A DNA stretch of 19,300 nucleotides from JACDAN01 sp036554945 (GCA_036554945.1 DATBMH010000037.1:1-19300); one strand, 5' to 3'. Numbered from the stretch's first letter, positions 7,762 to 14,807 are shown. Translations and numbers: made by a program. The notes: a model not told the origin generated them from the letters alone.

Positions 7762-8939
7762 ACGCGCTCCCAGAGCAGCGCCGCGCCCATCCCCATCCCC
7801 ACGCAGAGCGCGGCCAGGCCGTACTGCACGTCGGGCCGTTCCTTCAGCCCGTACGCCAGCTGCGCGAGTAGACGGACGCCGGTCGCGGCGAGCGGATGGC
7901 CGCACGCGATCGCGCCGCCGTAGGGGTTCAGCCGCGGATCGTCCGGCGCCACGCCCATCCCGTCGCACCAGCTCAGCACCTGCACCGCGAACGGCTCGTT
8001 GAGCTCGAAGAGGCCGACGTCGTCGAGCGACAGGCCGGCCTGCTCGAGGACGCGCTTCGTCGCCGGGATCGGCCCGATCCCCATCAGCTCCGGCTCGACC
8101 CCGGCAAAGGCGAACCCGACGAGGCGCATCCGCGCCTCCAGCCCGAGCTCCGCCGCGGTCGTCTCCGAGGCGAGCAGACAGGCGGTCGCGCCGTCGGTGA
8201 GCCCGGCCGAGTTCCCGGCGGTCACGCGACCGCCGACGCGGAACGGCGTCGGCAGGTCGGCCAGGCCTTCCAGAGACGTGTCCGGCCGGAGGAACTGATC
8301 GCGGTCGGCGATCGTCCAGCCCTCGTCCGTGAAGACCGACATCGGGACGACGGTCTCGCGCATGATCCCGTTCGACCACGCTTCCGTCGCGCGCTGCTGG
8401 GACCGGACGGCGAAGCGGTCCGCGTCCTCCTTCGTCAGCTGCGGGAAGCGGTCGTGCAGGTTCTCGGCCGTCGCGCCCATCGTGACCGCGGAGTCGTCCA
8501 CGAGCCGCTCGGCGACGAAGCGCGGGTTGAAGTCGACCTCGGCGCCCATCGGGTGGTGCCCCATGTGCTCCACGCCGCCTGCGACGACGACGTCGGCCGC
8601 GCCCATCGCGATCTCACCGGCGCCCGCGGTGACCGCGGTGAGCGCGCCGGCGCACATCCGGTCGAGCGCGAAGCCGGGCACGGTGTGCGGGATCCCGGCC
8701 AGCAGCGCGACGTCGCGGCCCATCGTCAGCCCCTGGTCGCCGACTTGCGCGGTGGCGGCGAAGATCACGTCGCCGATCCGGTCGGGCGGCAGCGACGGGT
8801 TGCGGCGCAGCAGCTCCCGCACGACCTTGACGCCCATGTCGTCCGCACGCGTCTTCCAGAAGAACCCCTTCGGGCCCGCGCGCCCGAAGGCGGTCCGGAG
8901 ACCGTCGATGTAGACGACTTCGCGAAGCTCGCGCGCCAC
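7758..8939 (-). CDS. fadA: Acetyl-CoA acyltransferase (thiolase, FadA type)
   Basis: A full-length 393-residue thiolase. The nucleophile Cys96 lies in LDRMCAGAL, followed by the GGVEHMGHHPM loop. NEPFA (314-318), NPYGGAIACGHP with His348, and the C-terminal Cys379 in LCVGMGMG complete the active site. By family knowledge it cleaves 3-ketoacyl-CoA with CoA, the last step of beta-oxidation, in the cytoplasm; a biosynthetic acetoacetyl-CoA thiolase cannot be excluded, but coupling to the fused hydratase/dehydrogenase favours degradation. The start is GTG 8939, as no other start lies in the first 34 codons. It has no Shine-Dalgarno and only 17 bp separate it from the divergent start at 8957, with a TATTGT hexamer six bases upstream, so the mRNA may be leaderless. 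Confidence 0.93.
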   Translation of the reverse strand: MARELREVVYIDGLRTAFGRAGPKGFFWKTRADDMGVKVVRELLRRNPSLPPDRIGDVIFAATAQVGDQGLTMGRDVALLAGIPHTVPGFALDRMCAGALTAVTAGAGEIAMGAADVVVAGGVEHMGHHPMGAEVDFNPRFVAERLVDDSAVTMGATAENLHDRFPQLTKEDADRFAVRSQQRATEAWSNGIMRETVVPMSVFTDEGWTIADRDQFLRPDTSLEGLADLPTPFRVGGRVTAGNSAGLTDGATACLLASETTAAELGLEARMRLVGFAFAGVEPELMGIGPIPATKRVLEQAGLSLDDVGLFELNEPFAVQVLSWCDGMGVAPDDPRLNPYGGAIACGHPLAATGVRLLAQLAYGLKERPDVQYGLAALCVGMGMGAALLWERV

Positions 8940-8944
8940 GCGGT

Positions 8945-8951
8945 GACAATA
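8945..8951. promoter_or_regulatory. Overlapping symmetric -10 elements of a divergent, probably leaderless promoter
   Basis: Between the GTG starts at 8939 (minus) and 8957 (plus) there are only 17 bp. On the minus strand TATTGT (8951-8946) is followed by exactly six bases and then the GTG. On the plus strand GACAAT (8945-8950) is also followed by six bases and the GTG. The minus hexamer fits TAnnnT; the plus one matches less well. No good -35 was found on either side. Confidence 0.45.
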
Positions 8952-8956
8952 GCCCC

Positions 8957-9610
8957 GTGGCAGAGGACTGGAGCGCGCACCTGAAGCGAGAGGAAGGTCG
9001 CTATCGCGACGGCGAGGCGAGGCTTCCCGACGATCCCGACGAGCGGCAGCGCCAGCTGACGCGGATCGGCAACGCAGCCGGCGGGGCCGGGCTCTCGCTG
9101 CTGATGGCCGGACGGCCGGACGAGGCGGCCGAGTGGTTCGACCGCGCCGCCCGTCGCTACCGGGAGAGCTACGAGCTCGCGCCGCCGGGCAGCTGGGGCA
9201 GGCCGATCGGCGCGATCAAGTCACGGATCCTCGCGGGGGACTGGCCAGGCGCCGAGCAGGAGGCGCGGTGGGCGCTCGAGGAGGGCGCGGCCGAGGCCGA
9301 GTCGCCCATCGGGCGCTACGCCGGCGTGCTCGCCCTGCTCACCCTCGGCCACGACGAGGACGCGAGGCCGGTCGCCGGCTCGCTCAGGGAGCGGGACGAC
9401 TTCCCGCACGACGTGGCCGACGCGCTGGCCACGCTCGCCGCCGAGGACACGCTCGGCTACACGTACGCCGTCGAGAGCGTGCTCGAGTCGTTCGAGCAGC
9501 GCGACGCGTATCTCGAGGACATGCCCGTGGCGGACACGGTGATCGTCCTCCAGGCGCTCGCCGGCCGCCGCGGCCTCGCGGTCGAGCTGCAGTCGCCGCT
9601 CTTGCCCTAG
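8957..9610 (+). CDS. TPR-like helical protein of unknown function
   Basis: A 217-residue protein, predicted soluble and almost all helical. It resembles tetratricopeptide-type repeats: LSLLMAGRPDEAAEWFDRAA (about 44-63), IKSRILAGDWPGAEQEARWA (about 87-106) and LALLTLGHDEDARPVAGSLR (about 124-143) share the spacing of small, Gly and Ala positions of a TPR helix pair. No catalytic motif, signal peptide or membrane helix is visible. The start is GTG 8957, divergent from the thiolase and without an RBS, probably leaderless. The stop overlaps the convergent ArsR-type gene: CTAG at 9607-9610 supplies both stop codons. A scaffold or binding role is likely from the fold class, but no specific function can be assigned. 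Confidence 0.75.
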   Translation: MAEDWSAHLKREEGRYRDGEARLPDDPDERQRQLTRIGNAAGGAGLSLLMAGRPDEAAEWFDRAARRYRESYELAPPGSWGRPIGAIKSRILAGDWPGAEQEARWALEEGAAEAESPIGRYAGVLALLTLGHDEDARPVAGSLRERDDFPHDVADALATLAAEDTLGYTYAVESVLESFEQRDAYLEDMPVADTVIVLQALAGRRGLAVELQSPLLP

Positions 9611-10146
9611 GTCGGCAGGTCGTTCGTGGGGTGCGGGTGCATGATCGCCGTGATCACGATCTGCTCCGCGTTCTCGTCCTCGATCTCCTCGAAGCGCGGG
9701 ACGAGCTCCGAGAGCACGTCCATCGCGCGCTCGGGATCGACGCGAACCGTCACACGGACGAACCGGAACCGCCCCTCGGCGCCGTGCTCGACCTGCGCTC
9801 TCTGCAGGTCGTCCATGACGGCGGTGTGCAGGTTCGAGGCGCCTGCCGAGACCAGCTCCGGCGCCACCTTGAGCGTCTTCGCCGCCGCGCGGTAGGGCTT
9901 CTCGCGGCCCTTGTCGCTCGGCACCTGCTCGATCAGCTCGGACCGGAGCAGCATCCGCACGTGGAAGTGGAGATGCCCCGGATCGACGCCGAGCTTCTGC
10001 GCGAGCTCGCGGTTCGACATCGGCTTCTCCGACTCGCCGAGCGCCTCGAGGACTCTCAGGCGGAGCGGGTGGCCGAGCGCTTTCAGCTGGTCTGGTCTGT
10101 GGATCGTCAGCACTTCGGGGATCGAGTCGGGTTCAGGTGTCGCCAT
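9607..10146 (-). CDS. ArsR-type winged-helix transcriptional regulator
   Basis: A 179-residue regulator. Residues 18-85 form a winged helix of the ArsR kind: DQLKALGHPLRLRVLEAL, the recognition segment NRELAQKLGVDPGHLHFHV, and RSELIEQVPSDKGREKPYRA as the wing. The last 90 residues form an alpha-beta domain (RFVRVTVRVDPERAMDVLSE) that may bind a ligand or dimerise. Family members that sense metals carry a CxC or Cys cluster; no Cys is present here, so a metal sensor is unlikely. I choose ATG 10146; the preceding in-frame TTG 10149 would add one residue. Its own promoter and a palindrome at 10181-10194 lie just upstream, suggesting autoregulation. It is the last gene after pgl. Confidence 0.85.
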   Translation of the reverse strand: MATPEPDSIPEVLTIHRPDQLKALGHPLRLRVLEALGESEKPMSNRELAQKLGVDPGHLHFHVRMLLRSELIEQVPSDKGREKPYRAAAKTLKVAPELVSAGASNLHTAVMDDLQRAQVEHGAEGRFRFVRVTVRVDPERAMDVLSELVPRFEEIEDENAEQIVITAIMHPHPTNDLPT

Positions 10147-10152
10147 CAACGA

Positions 10153-10190
10153 TCCCTATATATACGACTTGACCAATTGTTGTCTAGTTA
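10153..10190 (-). promoter_or_regulatory. Promoter of the ArsR-type gene
   Basis: Reading the minus strand, TAGACA (10194-10189) is followed 16-18 bases later by the AT-rich TATATATA (10172-10157 region), a very good -10 in such a GC-rich genome, then GGGATCG and the ATG. The -35 overlaps the palindrome at 10181-10194, so a bound repressor would block RNA polymerase. Exact edges are approximate. Confidence 0.55.
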
Positions 10191-10194
10191 GACA
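10181..10194. promoter_or_regulatory. Palindromic operator candidate TGTCTAGTTAGACA
   Basis: Perfect 6-bp arms TGTCTA and TAGACA flank GT. The site overlaps the last codons and stop of pgl and the -35 of the ArsR-type gene. Dyad symmetry and position fit binding of the homodimeric ArsR-type protein encoded next to it. This is inference; no footprint can be seen in sequence alone. Confidence 0.45.
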
Positions 10195-10858
10195 GGTGGC
10201 TCGCGGCGGCCCGATCGAGCAGCGCGATCGTCGTTCCTGCGGCCGAACGGACGAGGCTCGCGGGGGTGGCGGGATTCGGCTCTCCACCGAACGCCCGCCC
10301 CGCCGCGTCGGCCTTCTCGGCCCCGACGACGAGGTAGACGACCGTGTCCGCGGCGGCCAGCGGCGGGATCGTGAGCGTGACACGCGCGACGTCGGGCCGC
10401 TGAACAGCCACGGCCCGCCGCTCGAGCTCGTCGAGCGCCGGATCGTTCGGGAAGAGCGAGGCCGTGTGCCCGTCGGGCCCGATCCCGAGCAGCACGAGGT
10501 CGAAGACGACGTCCCGCAGTTCGTCCTCGTAGGCGTCCGCGGCCTCCTCCGGCGAAAGCTCACCGAGAACGCGGTGCTCTGCGCCCGGATGCCGGTCGAG
10601 CCGGTCGAGCAGGCTCTCGCGCACGAGCCGGTAGTTCGAGCGTTCGTCCTCGGGCGGGACGACCCGCTCGTCCGCGAACCAGACGTCGGCGCGGCTCCAG
10701 TCCGGCTCCAGTCGCGCCGCCCACTCGTACGCGGGCCGCGGCGTGCCGCCGCCGGACAGCGCGATGTGCCCGCCGAGCCCGGCCCGGCGCGCCAGCAGCT
10801 CGGCCGCCTCGCGCTGCGCCTCGGCGGCACTGGCCGAGACGCGGAGCTCGAACTCCAC
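10184..10858 (-). CDS. pgl: 6-phosphogluconolactonase
   Basis: A 224-residue protein of the DevB/Pgl family. Diagnostic stretches are ALSGGGTPRPAYEW (33-46), WFADERVVPPEDERSNYRL (60-78) and LGIGPDGHTASLFP (124-137), which form the phosphosugar-binding site in the family. The reaction is hydrolysis of 6-phosphogluconolactone in the oxidative pentose phosphate pathway, in the cytoplasm. The start is GTG 10858, sharing one base with the proC stop (TAGTG), so translation is coupled to proC. The neighbouring zwf or gnd genes usually found with pgl are absent here. The frame is open upstream as a shadow of proC, but the Pgl fold begins with the strand at this GTG. Length is close to the family's usual 230-250 residues. 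Confidence 0.9.
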   Translation of the reverse strand: MEFELRVSASAAEAQREAAELLARRAGLGGHIALSGGGTPRPAYEWAARLEPDWSRADVWFADERVVPPEDERSNYRLVRESLLDRLDRHPGAEHRVLGELSPEEAADAYEDELRDVVFDLVLLGIGPDGHTASLFPNDPALDELERRAVAVQRPDVARVTLTIPPLAAADTVVYLVVGAEKADAAGRAFGGEPNPATPASLVRSAAGTTIALLDRAAASHLSN

Positions 10859-11682
10859 TAGTTGTCGCCGGCGGCGAGCTCGCGACCGCGCTCCATCGCC
10901 GCCTGGATCGCGTTCAGGAACGCGGCGCGGACGCCTGCCTGCTCGAGCTCGCGGATCGCCCGGATCGTCGTCCCGCCCGGCGAGGTGACCATCTCCCGCA
11001 GCTCGACCGGGTGCATCTTCTCGTCGCGCAGGAGCTTCGCCGTCCCGAGCATCGTCTGGACGACCAGCTCGGTCGTGTCCTCGCGCGACAGCCCGAGCAG
11101 GATCCCGGCCTCGATCATCGACTCCGCCAGGAGCGCGAAGTACGCGGGCCCCGACCCCGAGACCGCGGTGACCGCGTCCATGTACCGCTCGGGCACCCGG
11201 ACGACCCGCCCGACGTGGAGCAGGACGTCCTCGGCGAGCGCGAGATGCTCGTCGCCGGCGTGCGCGCCCGCGCAAAGCCCTGCCACGCCCTCGTGGACCG
11301 TCGCCGGCGTGTTCGGCATCGCTCGCAGCACGGGGACGCCGGCGGCGACGCGCTCCTCGATTGCGGACGTCGGCACGGCCGCGGCGATCGAGAGCACGGT
11401 TTGCTCCGGCGAGAGGATCCCGCCGATCTCGCCCAGGAGCGGATCGAAGTCCTGCGGCTTCACCGCGATCACGACGATGTCGGCGCCCGCGACGGCTTCC
11501 GTGTTGGAGGTCGTGACCGTGATCCCGTGTCGCTCGGCGAGCTCGGCCGCGCGCTCCTCGCGCCGCACGGTGGCGACGATCTCGTCCGGCCTCCGCCACC
11601 CGGTGCTGAGCAGGCCGGCCAGCAGCGCCTCGCCGATCTTCCCGGCGCCGAGGATCGCGATGCGACGCCTTTCGTCGGTCAT
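10858..11682 (-). CDS. proC: Pyrroline-5-carboxylate reductase
   Basis: A 274-residue ProC, the last step of proline synthesis (reduction of pyrroline-5-carboxylate with NAD(P)H). The N-terminal Rossmann motif is IAILGAGKIGEALLAGLL (8-25), with Ile where most members have Met. AVKPQDF and MPNTPA follow. The C-terminal dimer domain has VSGSGPAYFALLAESM (about 170-185) and the signature SPGGTTIRAIRELE with AFLNAI. Start is ATG 11682, nine bases after the stop of the isomerase gene on the same strand. The stop TAG overlaps the pgl GTG by one base. The sequence is intact and of normal length. Confidence 0.95.
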   Translation of the reverse strand: MTDERRRIAILGAGKIGEALLAGLLSTGWRRPDEIVATVRREERAAELAERHGITVTTSNTEAVAGADIVVIAVKPQDFDPLLGEIGGILSPEQTVLSIAAAVPTSAIEERVAAGVPVLRAMPNTPATVHEGVAGLCAGAHAGDEHLALAEDVLLHVGRVVRVPERYMDAVTAVSGSGPAYFALLAESMIEAGILLGLSREDTTELVVQTMLGTAKLLRDEKMHPVELREMVTSPGGTTIRAIRELEQAGVRAAFLNAIQAAMERGRELAAGDN

Positions 11683-11691
11683 GCGCTGAGT

Positions 11692-12510
11692 CTACGAAGC
11701 GAGTTGCTTGACCACCGCGGCCATCTGCGCGAGCCGGTCGGTGTCGAGGCTGCCGTCCTCGCGGATCGCGGTCGCCTCGACGGTCACGGCGCCGCCGTAG
11801 CCGCGCTCCACGAGCGCGCTCAGGAACCCCTGCAGGTCGAGGCTCCCCTCGCCCGGGAGCAGGTAGCGGCGCTGCCCGCTCTCGAGGAGGCGGCCGGCGA
11901 AGTCCTTGAGATGCACGTGCTGGACGAACCCCTCGCTCCAGAGCCACTCGGCGCTCACGGCTTCCGAGAGCTGCCCGTAGAAGCCGAGGAACTCCGTGTC
12001 GAGCGCCACCCGGCAGCGGGAGTCCCGCTCGATCGCGAGCCGGACGTTGGCCAGCGGCGAGCCCCACTCGCCGGGGATCGTCTCCACCGCGAGCGCCATG
12101 CCGTACGCCGACACGGTGTCGAGGCACATCGGCAGGCGCTCGACGTTCCGCTCGATCTCCCGGTCGTTCGTCGGCCGCTCCCAGAGGTGGAGGACGAGCG
12201 TCTTGGCGTTCAGCGCCGCCGCCGCCCGGCAGTTGACCTCGAGCCGCTCGAGCGCCTCGTCAGCCTCCTCCGAGGACTCGCTCCCGAGCCCGGCCCCGAT
12301 CAGCTTCTCGGCGTGCACGACCGGAAACGTCAGGCCCGACTCGCGCAGGTCGGAGATGACCTCGTCCAGATGGCCGTACCACGCCGGGTAGATCCCGAGC
12401 TCGAAGCCGGAGACCCCGAGGCCGGGGCCGTGCTGCACGATCTCCTTGTGGTCGGTCTGGACCGGGTCGCGCGTCATCGCGCCGGTCGAGAGCAGGACGG
12501 TGGGGCTCAC
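11692..12510 (-). CDS. Sugar phosphate isomerase/epimerase-like TIM barrel (AP_endonuc_2 fold)
   Basis: A 272-residue xylose-isomerase-like TIM barrel. Probable metal or active-site residues: His66 (VVHAEKLIG), His108 (LVLHLW), Glu143 (AVETIPGEWG), Asp171 (VALDTEF), His200 (HVHLKDF) and Glu245 (VTVEAT). Glu-Asp-His-Glu is the pattern of the sugar isomerases. Endonuclease IV shares this fold; several of its zinc ligands have counterparts here, but the His after DTxH and the DRH pair are replaced (DTEF; QRRY), which argues against AP endonuclease activity. The GTG start (12510) overlaps the upstream glycosylase stop as GTGA, so they are co-translated. The frame is open further upstream but only as a shadow of the glycosylase gene. 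Substrate unknown. Confidence 0.8.
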   Translation of the reverse strand: MSPTVLLSTGAMTRDPVQTDHKEIVQHGPGLGVSGFELGIYPAWYGHLDEVISDLRESGLTFPVVHAEKLIGAGLGSESSEEADEALERLEVNCRAAAALNAKTLVLHLWERPTNDREIERNVERLPMCLDTVSAYGMALAVETIPGEWGSPLANVRLAIERDSRCRVALDTEFLGFYGQLSEAVSAEWLWSEGFVQHVHLKDFAGRLLESGQRRYLLPGEGSLDLQGFLSALVERGYGGAVTVEATAIREDGSLDTDRLAQMAAVVKQLAS

Positions 12511-13376
12511 GCGGCGTCGGCGAGCAGCCCGCGCCCGGAGCGCACGGGGAGAAGGCCGCGGGCGAATCCGGCCATGAGGTAGCCGCTGGCGAGCCCTTGC
12601 CACTCGCCGTACCTGGCGAGCAGCTCGGCGGTGTCCTGCGCCTCGGCCTCCCGGCCGAGCAGCGCCGTGCAGAGCTTGATCAGGCCGAGGTCGCCCACGA
12701 GCCCGAGCTCGTACGAGCCGAGGCCCTGGATGCCGATGACGCCGGCCGACCACGGCCCGAGCCCGCGCTCCCGCTGCAGCCGCTTCGCGACGGCCGCCGC
12801 CGGGAGCCCGCGCAGCTTCTCGAGGTCGAGCGTCCTGCAGAGGCGGACGATCGTGGACGCCTTGCGGGCGGTGAGCCCGTGGCGCTCGAGCTCGGCCGGT
12901 GCGCGGCCCGCGAAGCACTCCGGTGTCGGCGGGACGTGGAGCCTGCCGTCCGTCTCACACGTCGAGCGGATCAGCCTCCGCTCGATCTTGCGCGCCTCCG
13001 ACGACGTGATCAGCTGCCCGCAGACGGCGCGGACGAGCGCCTGCGTGACGGTCCCGACCCTGATCGGGCGCTTGCCCGGGAGCGCGGAGAGCGTCCGGCC
13101 GAGCAGCGGGTCGTCGGCGAAGCGACGCAGGAACTCCGAGTGGTCGGCCTCGAGCGGCAGAGTCGCGCGGAGCCGTTCGAGCGCCTCCTCCGAGTGCGAC
13201 CGAAGCTCGATCCGGCCGTCCGGCGTCTGCCACGCGCAGGCGCGGGCGAGCCCGTCCTCGACGGCGAAGAGACCCAGGAGGATGCGGCCGTCGAACCGGC
13301 GCGTCGCATCGCCCGCCCAGACTGCGGAATCGCGCAGCGAGAAGGGGCCGATCGGGCGGAGGGTGGCCTCGACCAT
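12507..13376 (-). CDS. DNA-3-methyladenine glycosylase II-like (AlkA-type, HhH-GPD)
   Basis: A 289-residue HhH-GPD glycosylase. The N-terminal ~95 residues resemble the AlkA beta domain (LRPIGPFSLRDSAVW). The catalytic part begins near residue 100, with ALVRAVCGQLITSSEARKIERR (the long helix), then the helix-hairpin-helix ERGLGPWSAGVIGI (203-216), and GDLGLIK where Asp229 aligns with the catalytic Asp of the DLG-type members. By family knowledge it removes alkylated purines, starting base-excision repair. The start is ATG 13376, 11 bp after the VOC gene stop. It overlaps the TIM-barrel gene in GTGA. The upstream open frame is a shadow of the VOC gene. No ada gene or alkylation-sensing domain is nearby. 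Confidence 0.85.
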   Translation of the reverse strand: MVEATLRPIGPFSLRDSAVWAGDATRRFDGRILLGLFAVEDGLARACAWQTPDGRIELRSHSEEALERLRATLPLEADHSEFLRRFADDPLLGRTLSALPGKRPIRVGTVTQALVRAVCGQLITSSEARKIERRLIRSTCETDGRLHVPPTPECFAGRAPAELERHGLTARKASTIVRLCRTLDLEKLRGLPAAAVAKRLQRERGLGPWSAGVIGIQGLGSYELGLVGDLGLIKLCTALLGREAEAQDTAELLARYGEWQGLASGYLMAGFARGLLPVRSGRGLLADAA

Positions 13377-13387
13377 GGCCCGAGACC

Positions 13388-14233
13388 CTACGCGAGCAGG
13401 AGGCGGTTGCCCGACGGATCGCGGACGACCGGCCCGGCGTCCGTCTCCTCGGGCTCCGCGCCCGTTGCCGCAACACGCTCGACCGCCTGACGGCGGCTCT
13501 CGTCGTCCGGCAGCACGACCGTCGTCAGCTGCAGCGAGGCCGATCCCTCCGGAGGCGGCGTCGCGCCCGCGCTGTTCCAGGTGTTGCCGCCGACGTGGTG
13601 GTGGTAGCCGCCCGCGGACAGGAAGACCGCCTGCGCGCCGAGCTCGGCCGTCACGTCGAACCCGAGCACGTCGCGGTAGAAGCGCACCGTCTCCGGGATC
13701 TCGGCGACCTGCAGGTGGACATGGCCCATGACCGTCCCCTCGGCGAGCCGCTCGAACTGCTCGGTCTCCGGTTCGTCGAGCTCGCCGAGCAGGTTCTCGA
13801 GGTCGAGCGGCTCGGTCGTCATCCGCTGGAAGACGGTGCCCTCCCAGAGCTCCCGCGGCCGGTCGGCGTAGATCTCGATCCCGTGCGAGTCCGGGTCGCG
13901 GAGGTAGAGGGCCTCGCTGACGAAGTGGTCCGAGACGCCGGTCAGCGGCACCTGCTCGCGGATCGCGTGGGCGAGCCACGACGCCAGCGCCCGCCGCTCG
14001 GGGACGAGCAGCGCGAAGTGGAAGAGCCCCGTGCTGCTCGGCGCCGGGCGCGCACCGGGCACTTCCCGGAGGACGAGCAGCTCGGTGCCGTTCGAGCCCA
14101 GCGAGGCGCGGCCGCCGCCCTCCTCACGCACCTGCAGGCCGATCGCGCGGCGGTAGTAGTCGAGTGAGCGATCGAGGTCGGCGACCGTCAGCTCGACGGG
14201 GCCCATGTGCGTCTCAGGCGGCAGCGACGCCAC
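13388..14233 (-). CDS. Two-domain VOC (glyoxalase/extradiol dioxygenase-like) protein
   Basis: A 281-residue protein with two VOC modules, similar in layout to the B. subtilis CatE-type catechol-2,3-dioxygenases: module 1 about 10-125 (VELTVADLDRSLDYYRRAIG ... ALYLRDPDSHGIEIYADRP), module 2 about 165-281 (MGHVHLQVAEIPETVRFY ... GGYHHHVGGNTWNS ... DPSGNRLLLA). His residues in GHVHL and YHHHVGG are candidate metal ligands. The His expected after the Gly in module 1 is Pro (GPVEL), and the Glu usual near the end of module 2 is Leu, so the metal site may differ. GTG 14233 is used, nine bases after the marR stop; ATG 14206 is a possible shorter start, since VOC similarity starts there. Substrate unknown. 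Confidence 0.82.
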   Translation of the reverse strand: MASLPPETHMGPVELTVADLDRSLDYYRRAIGLQVREEGGGRASLGSNGTELLVLREVPGARPAPSSTGLFHFALLVPERRALASWLAHAIREQVPLTGVSDHFVSEALYLRDPDSHGIEIYADRPRELWEGTVFQRMTTEPLDLENLLGELDEPETEQFERLAEGTVMGHVHLQVAEIPETVRFYRDVLGFDVTAELGAQAVFLSAGGYHHHVGGNTWNSAGATPPPEGSASLQLTTVVLPDDESRRQAVERVAATGAEPEETDAGPVVRDPSGNRLLLA

Positions 14234-14242
14234 CCGGCGAGC

Positions 14243-14752
14243 CTACCCGCCTTCGAACTCGAGGACGACCTTGCGGAGAAGGTCGTTGAGCTGGCCCAGC
14301 TCCTTGCGCGTCAGGGCGGACGCCAGCACCGCTTCCTTGGAGGCCTGCGCGCCCAGCGCGTCCATCCAGACCTTGTGGCCCTTGTCGGTGAGCTCGACGT
14401 AGAGCGCGCGCCGGTCGTTCGGGTCGGGGAGGCGCTTGATCAGATCCGCCTCCTCGAGCCGGTCGAGGCGGTTCGTCATCGCGCCGCTGGAGAGGCTCTG
14501 CTTCCCGGCGAGCTGCCCGGGCGAGCTGCGGTAGGGCGGCCCGGTCATCGTCAGATGCGCCAGCACCCACCACTCCCCGTCGGAGAGGTCGAACTCGCGG
14601 AGCGTGTCGTCCATCCGGCGGCTGATCGCCTTGACGATCCGCTGCATCCGCTGGACGGCCGCCTCGACGTCGAGGTCGATCCCCTCGAGCTCGGCGGGCC
14701 ACTCGGCCATGTGCACGTCGACCGGGTCCTGGGCCCGCTGTTTCGTCGCCAT
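14243..14752 (-). CDS. MarR family transcriptional regulator
   Basis: A 169-residue MarR-family protein. Helices before and in the winged helix are seen: VEAAVQRMQRIVKAISRRMD, then FDLSDGEWWVLAHL, then the DNA-reading part KQSLSSGAMTNRLDRLEEAD and the wing LIKRLPDPNDRRALYVELT. The C-terminus (LTRKELGQLNDLLRKVVLEF) is the dimer helix. ATG 14752 follows GGAAGAG at a good distance; TTG 14770 would add six residues. It leads a tightly packed minus-strand gene run and lies opposite two cupin genes. Two near-identical palindromes sit in the shared promoter, the common MarR arrangement of autoregulation plus control of the divergent unit. The ligand is unknown. Confidence 0.92.
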   Translation of the reverse strand: MATKQRAQDPVDVHMAEWPAELEGIDLDVEAAVQRMQRIVKAISRRMDDTLREFDLSDGEWWVLAHLTMTGPPYRSSPGQLAGKQSLSSGAMTNRLDRLEEADLIKRLPDPNDRRALYVELTDKGHKVWMDALGAQASKEAVLASALTRKELGQLNDLLRKVVLEFEGG

Positions 14753-14776
14753 GGCCGGATTCTCTTCCAAATTTCT

Positions 14777-14788
14777 CTTGACGTCAAG
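14777..14788. promoter_or_regulatory. MarR operator candidate O1, CTTGACGTCAAG
   Basis: A perfect 12-bp palindrome just upstream of marR. It contains the TTGACG used as the -35 of the rightward promoter and lies in the leader of marR, so a bound dimer would affect both directions. Binding is inferred from symmetry and position. Confidence 0.6.
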
Positions 14789-14807
14789 CTATCTCGTCCC
14801 ATACACT
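14778..14807 (+). promoter_or_regulatory. Promoter of the cupin-TPR unit
   Basis: TTGACG (14778-14783) and TACACT (14802-14807) are separated by 18 bp. Both are close to the sigma-70 group consensus. The predicted start of transcription is near 14814, inside the second palindrome. The -35 lies within the first palindrome. Confidence 0.6.

Noticed and set aside
7762..8379. N-terminal extension of the fadB frame to an ATG inside the thiolase gene
   Set aside because: The added ~206 residues are Arg/Gly/Ala-rich shadow of the thiolase codons and have no homology-like motif.
10859..12127. N-terminal extension of the pgl frame
   Set aside because: It is the shifted frame of proC and the isomerase; Pgl motifs start only after GTG 10858.
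11692..12510. Endonuclease IV identity for the TIM-barrel protein
   Set aside because: The His after DT and the DRH pair of endonuclease IV are replaced, so the tri-zinc site is incomplete; kept only as a low-level hypothesis.
13377..13979. N-terminal extension of the glycosylase frame
   Set aside because: It is the shifted frame of the VOC gene; the AlkA-like fold begins at ATG 13376.
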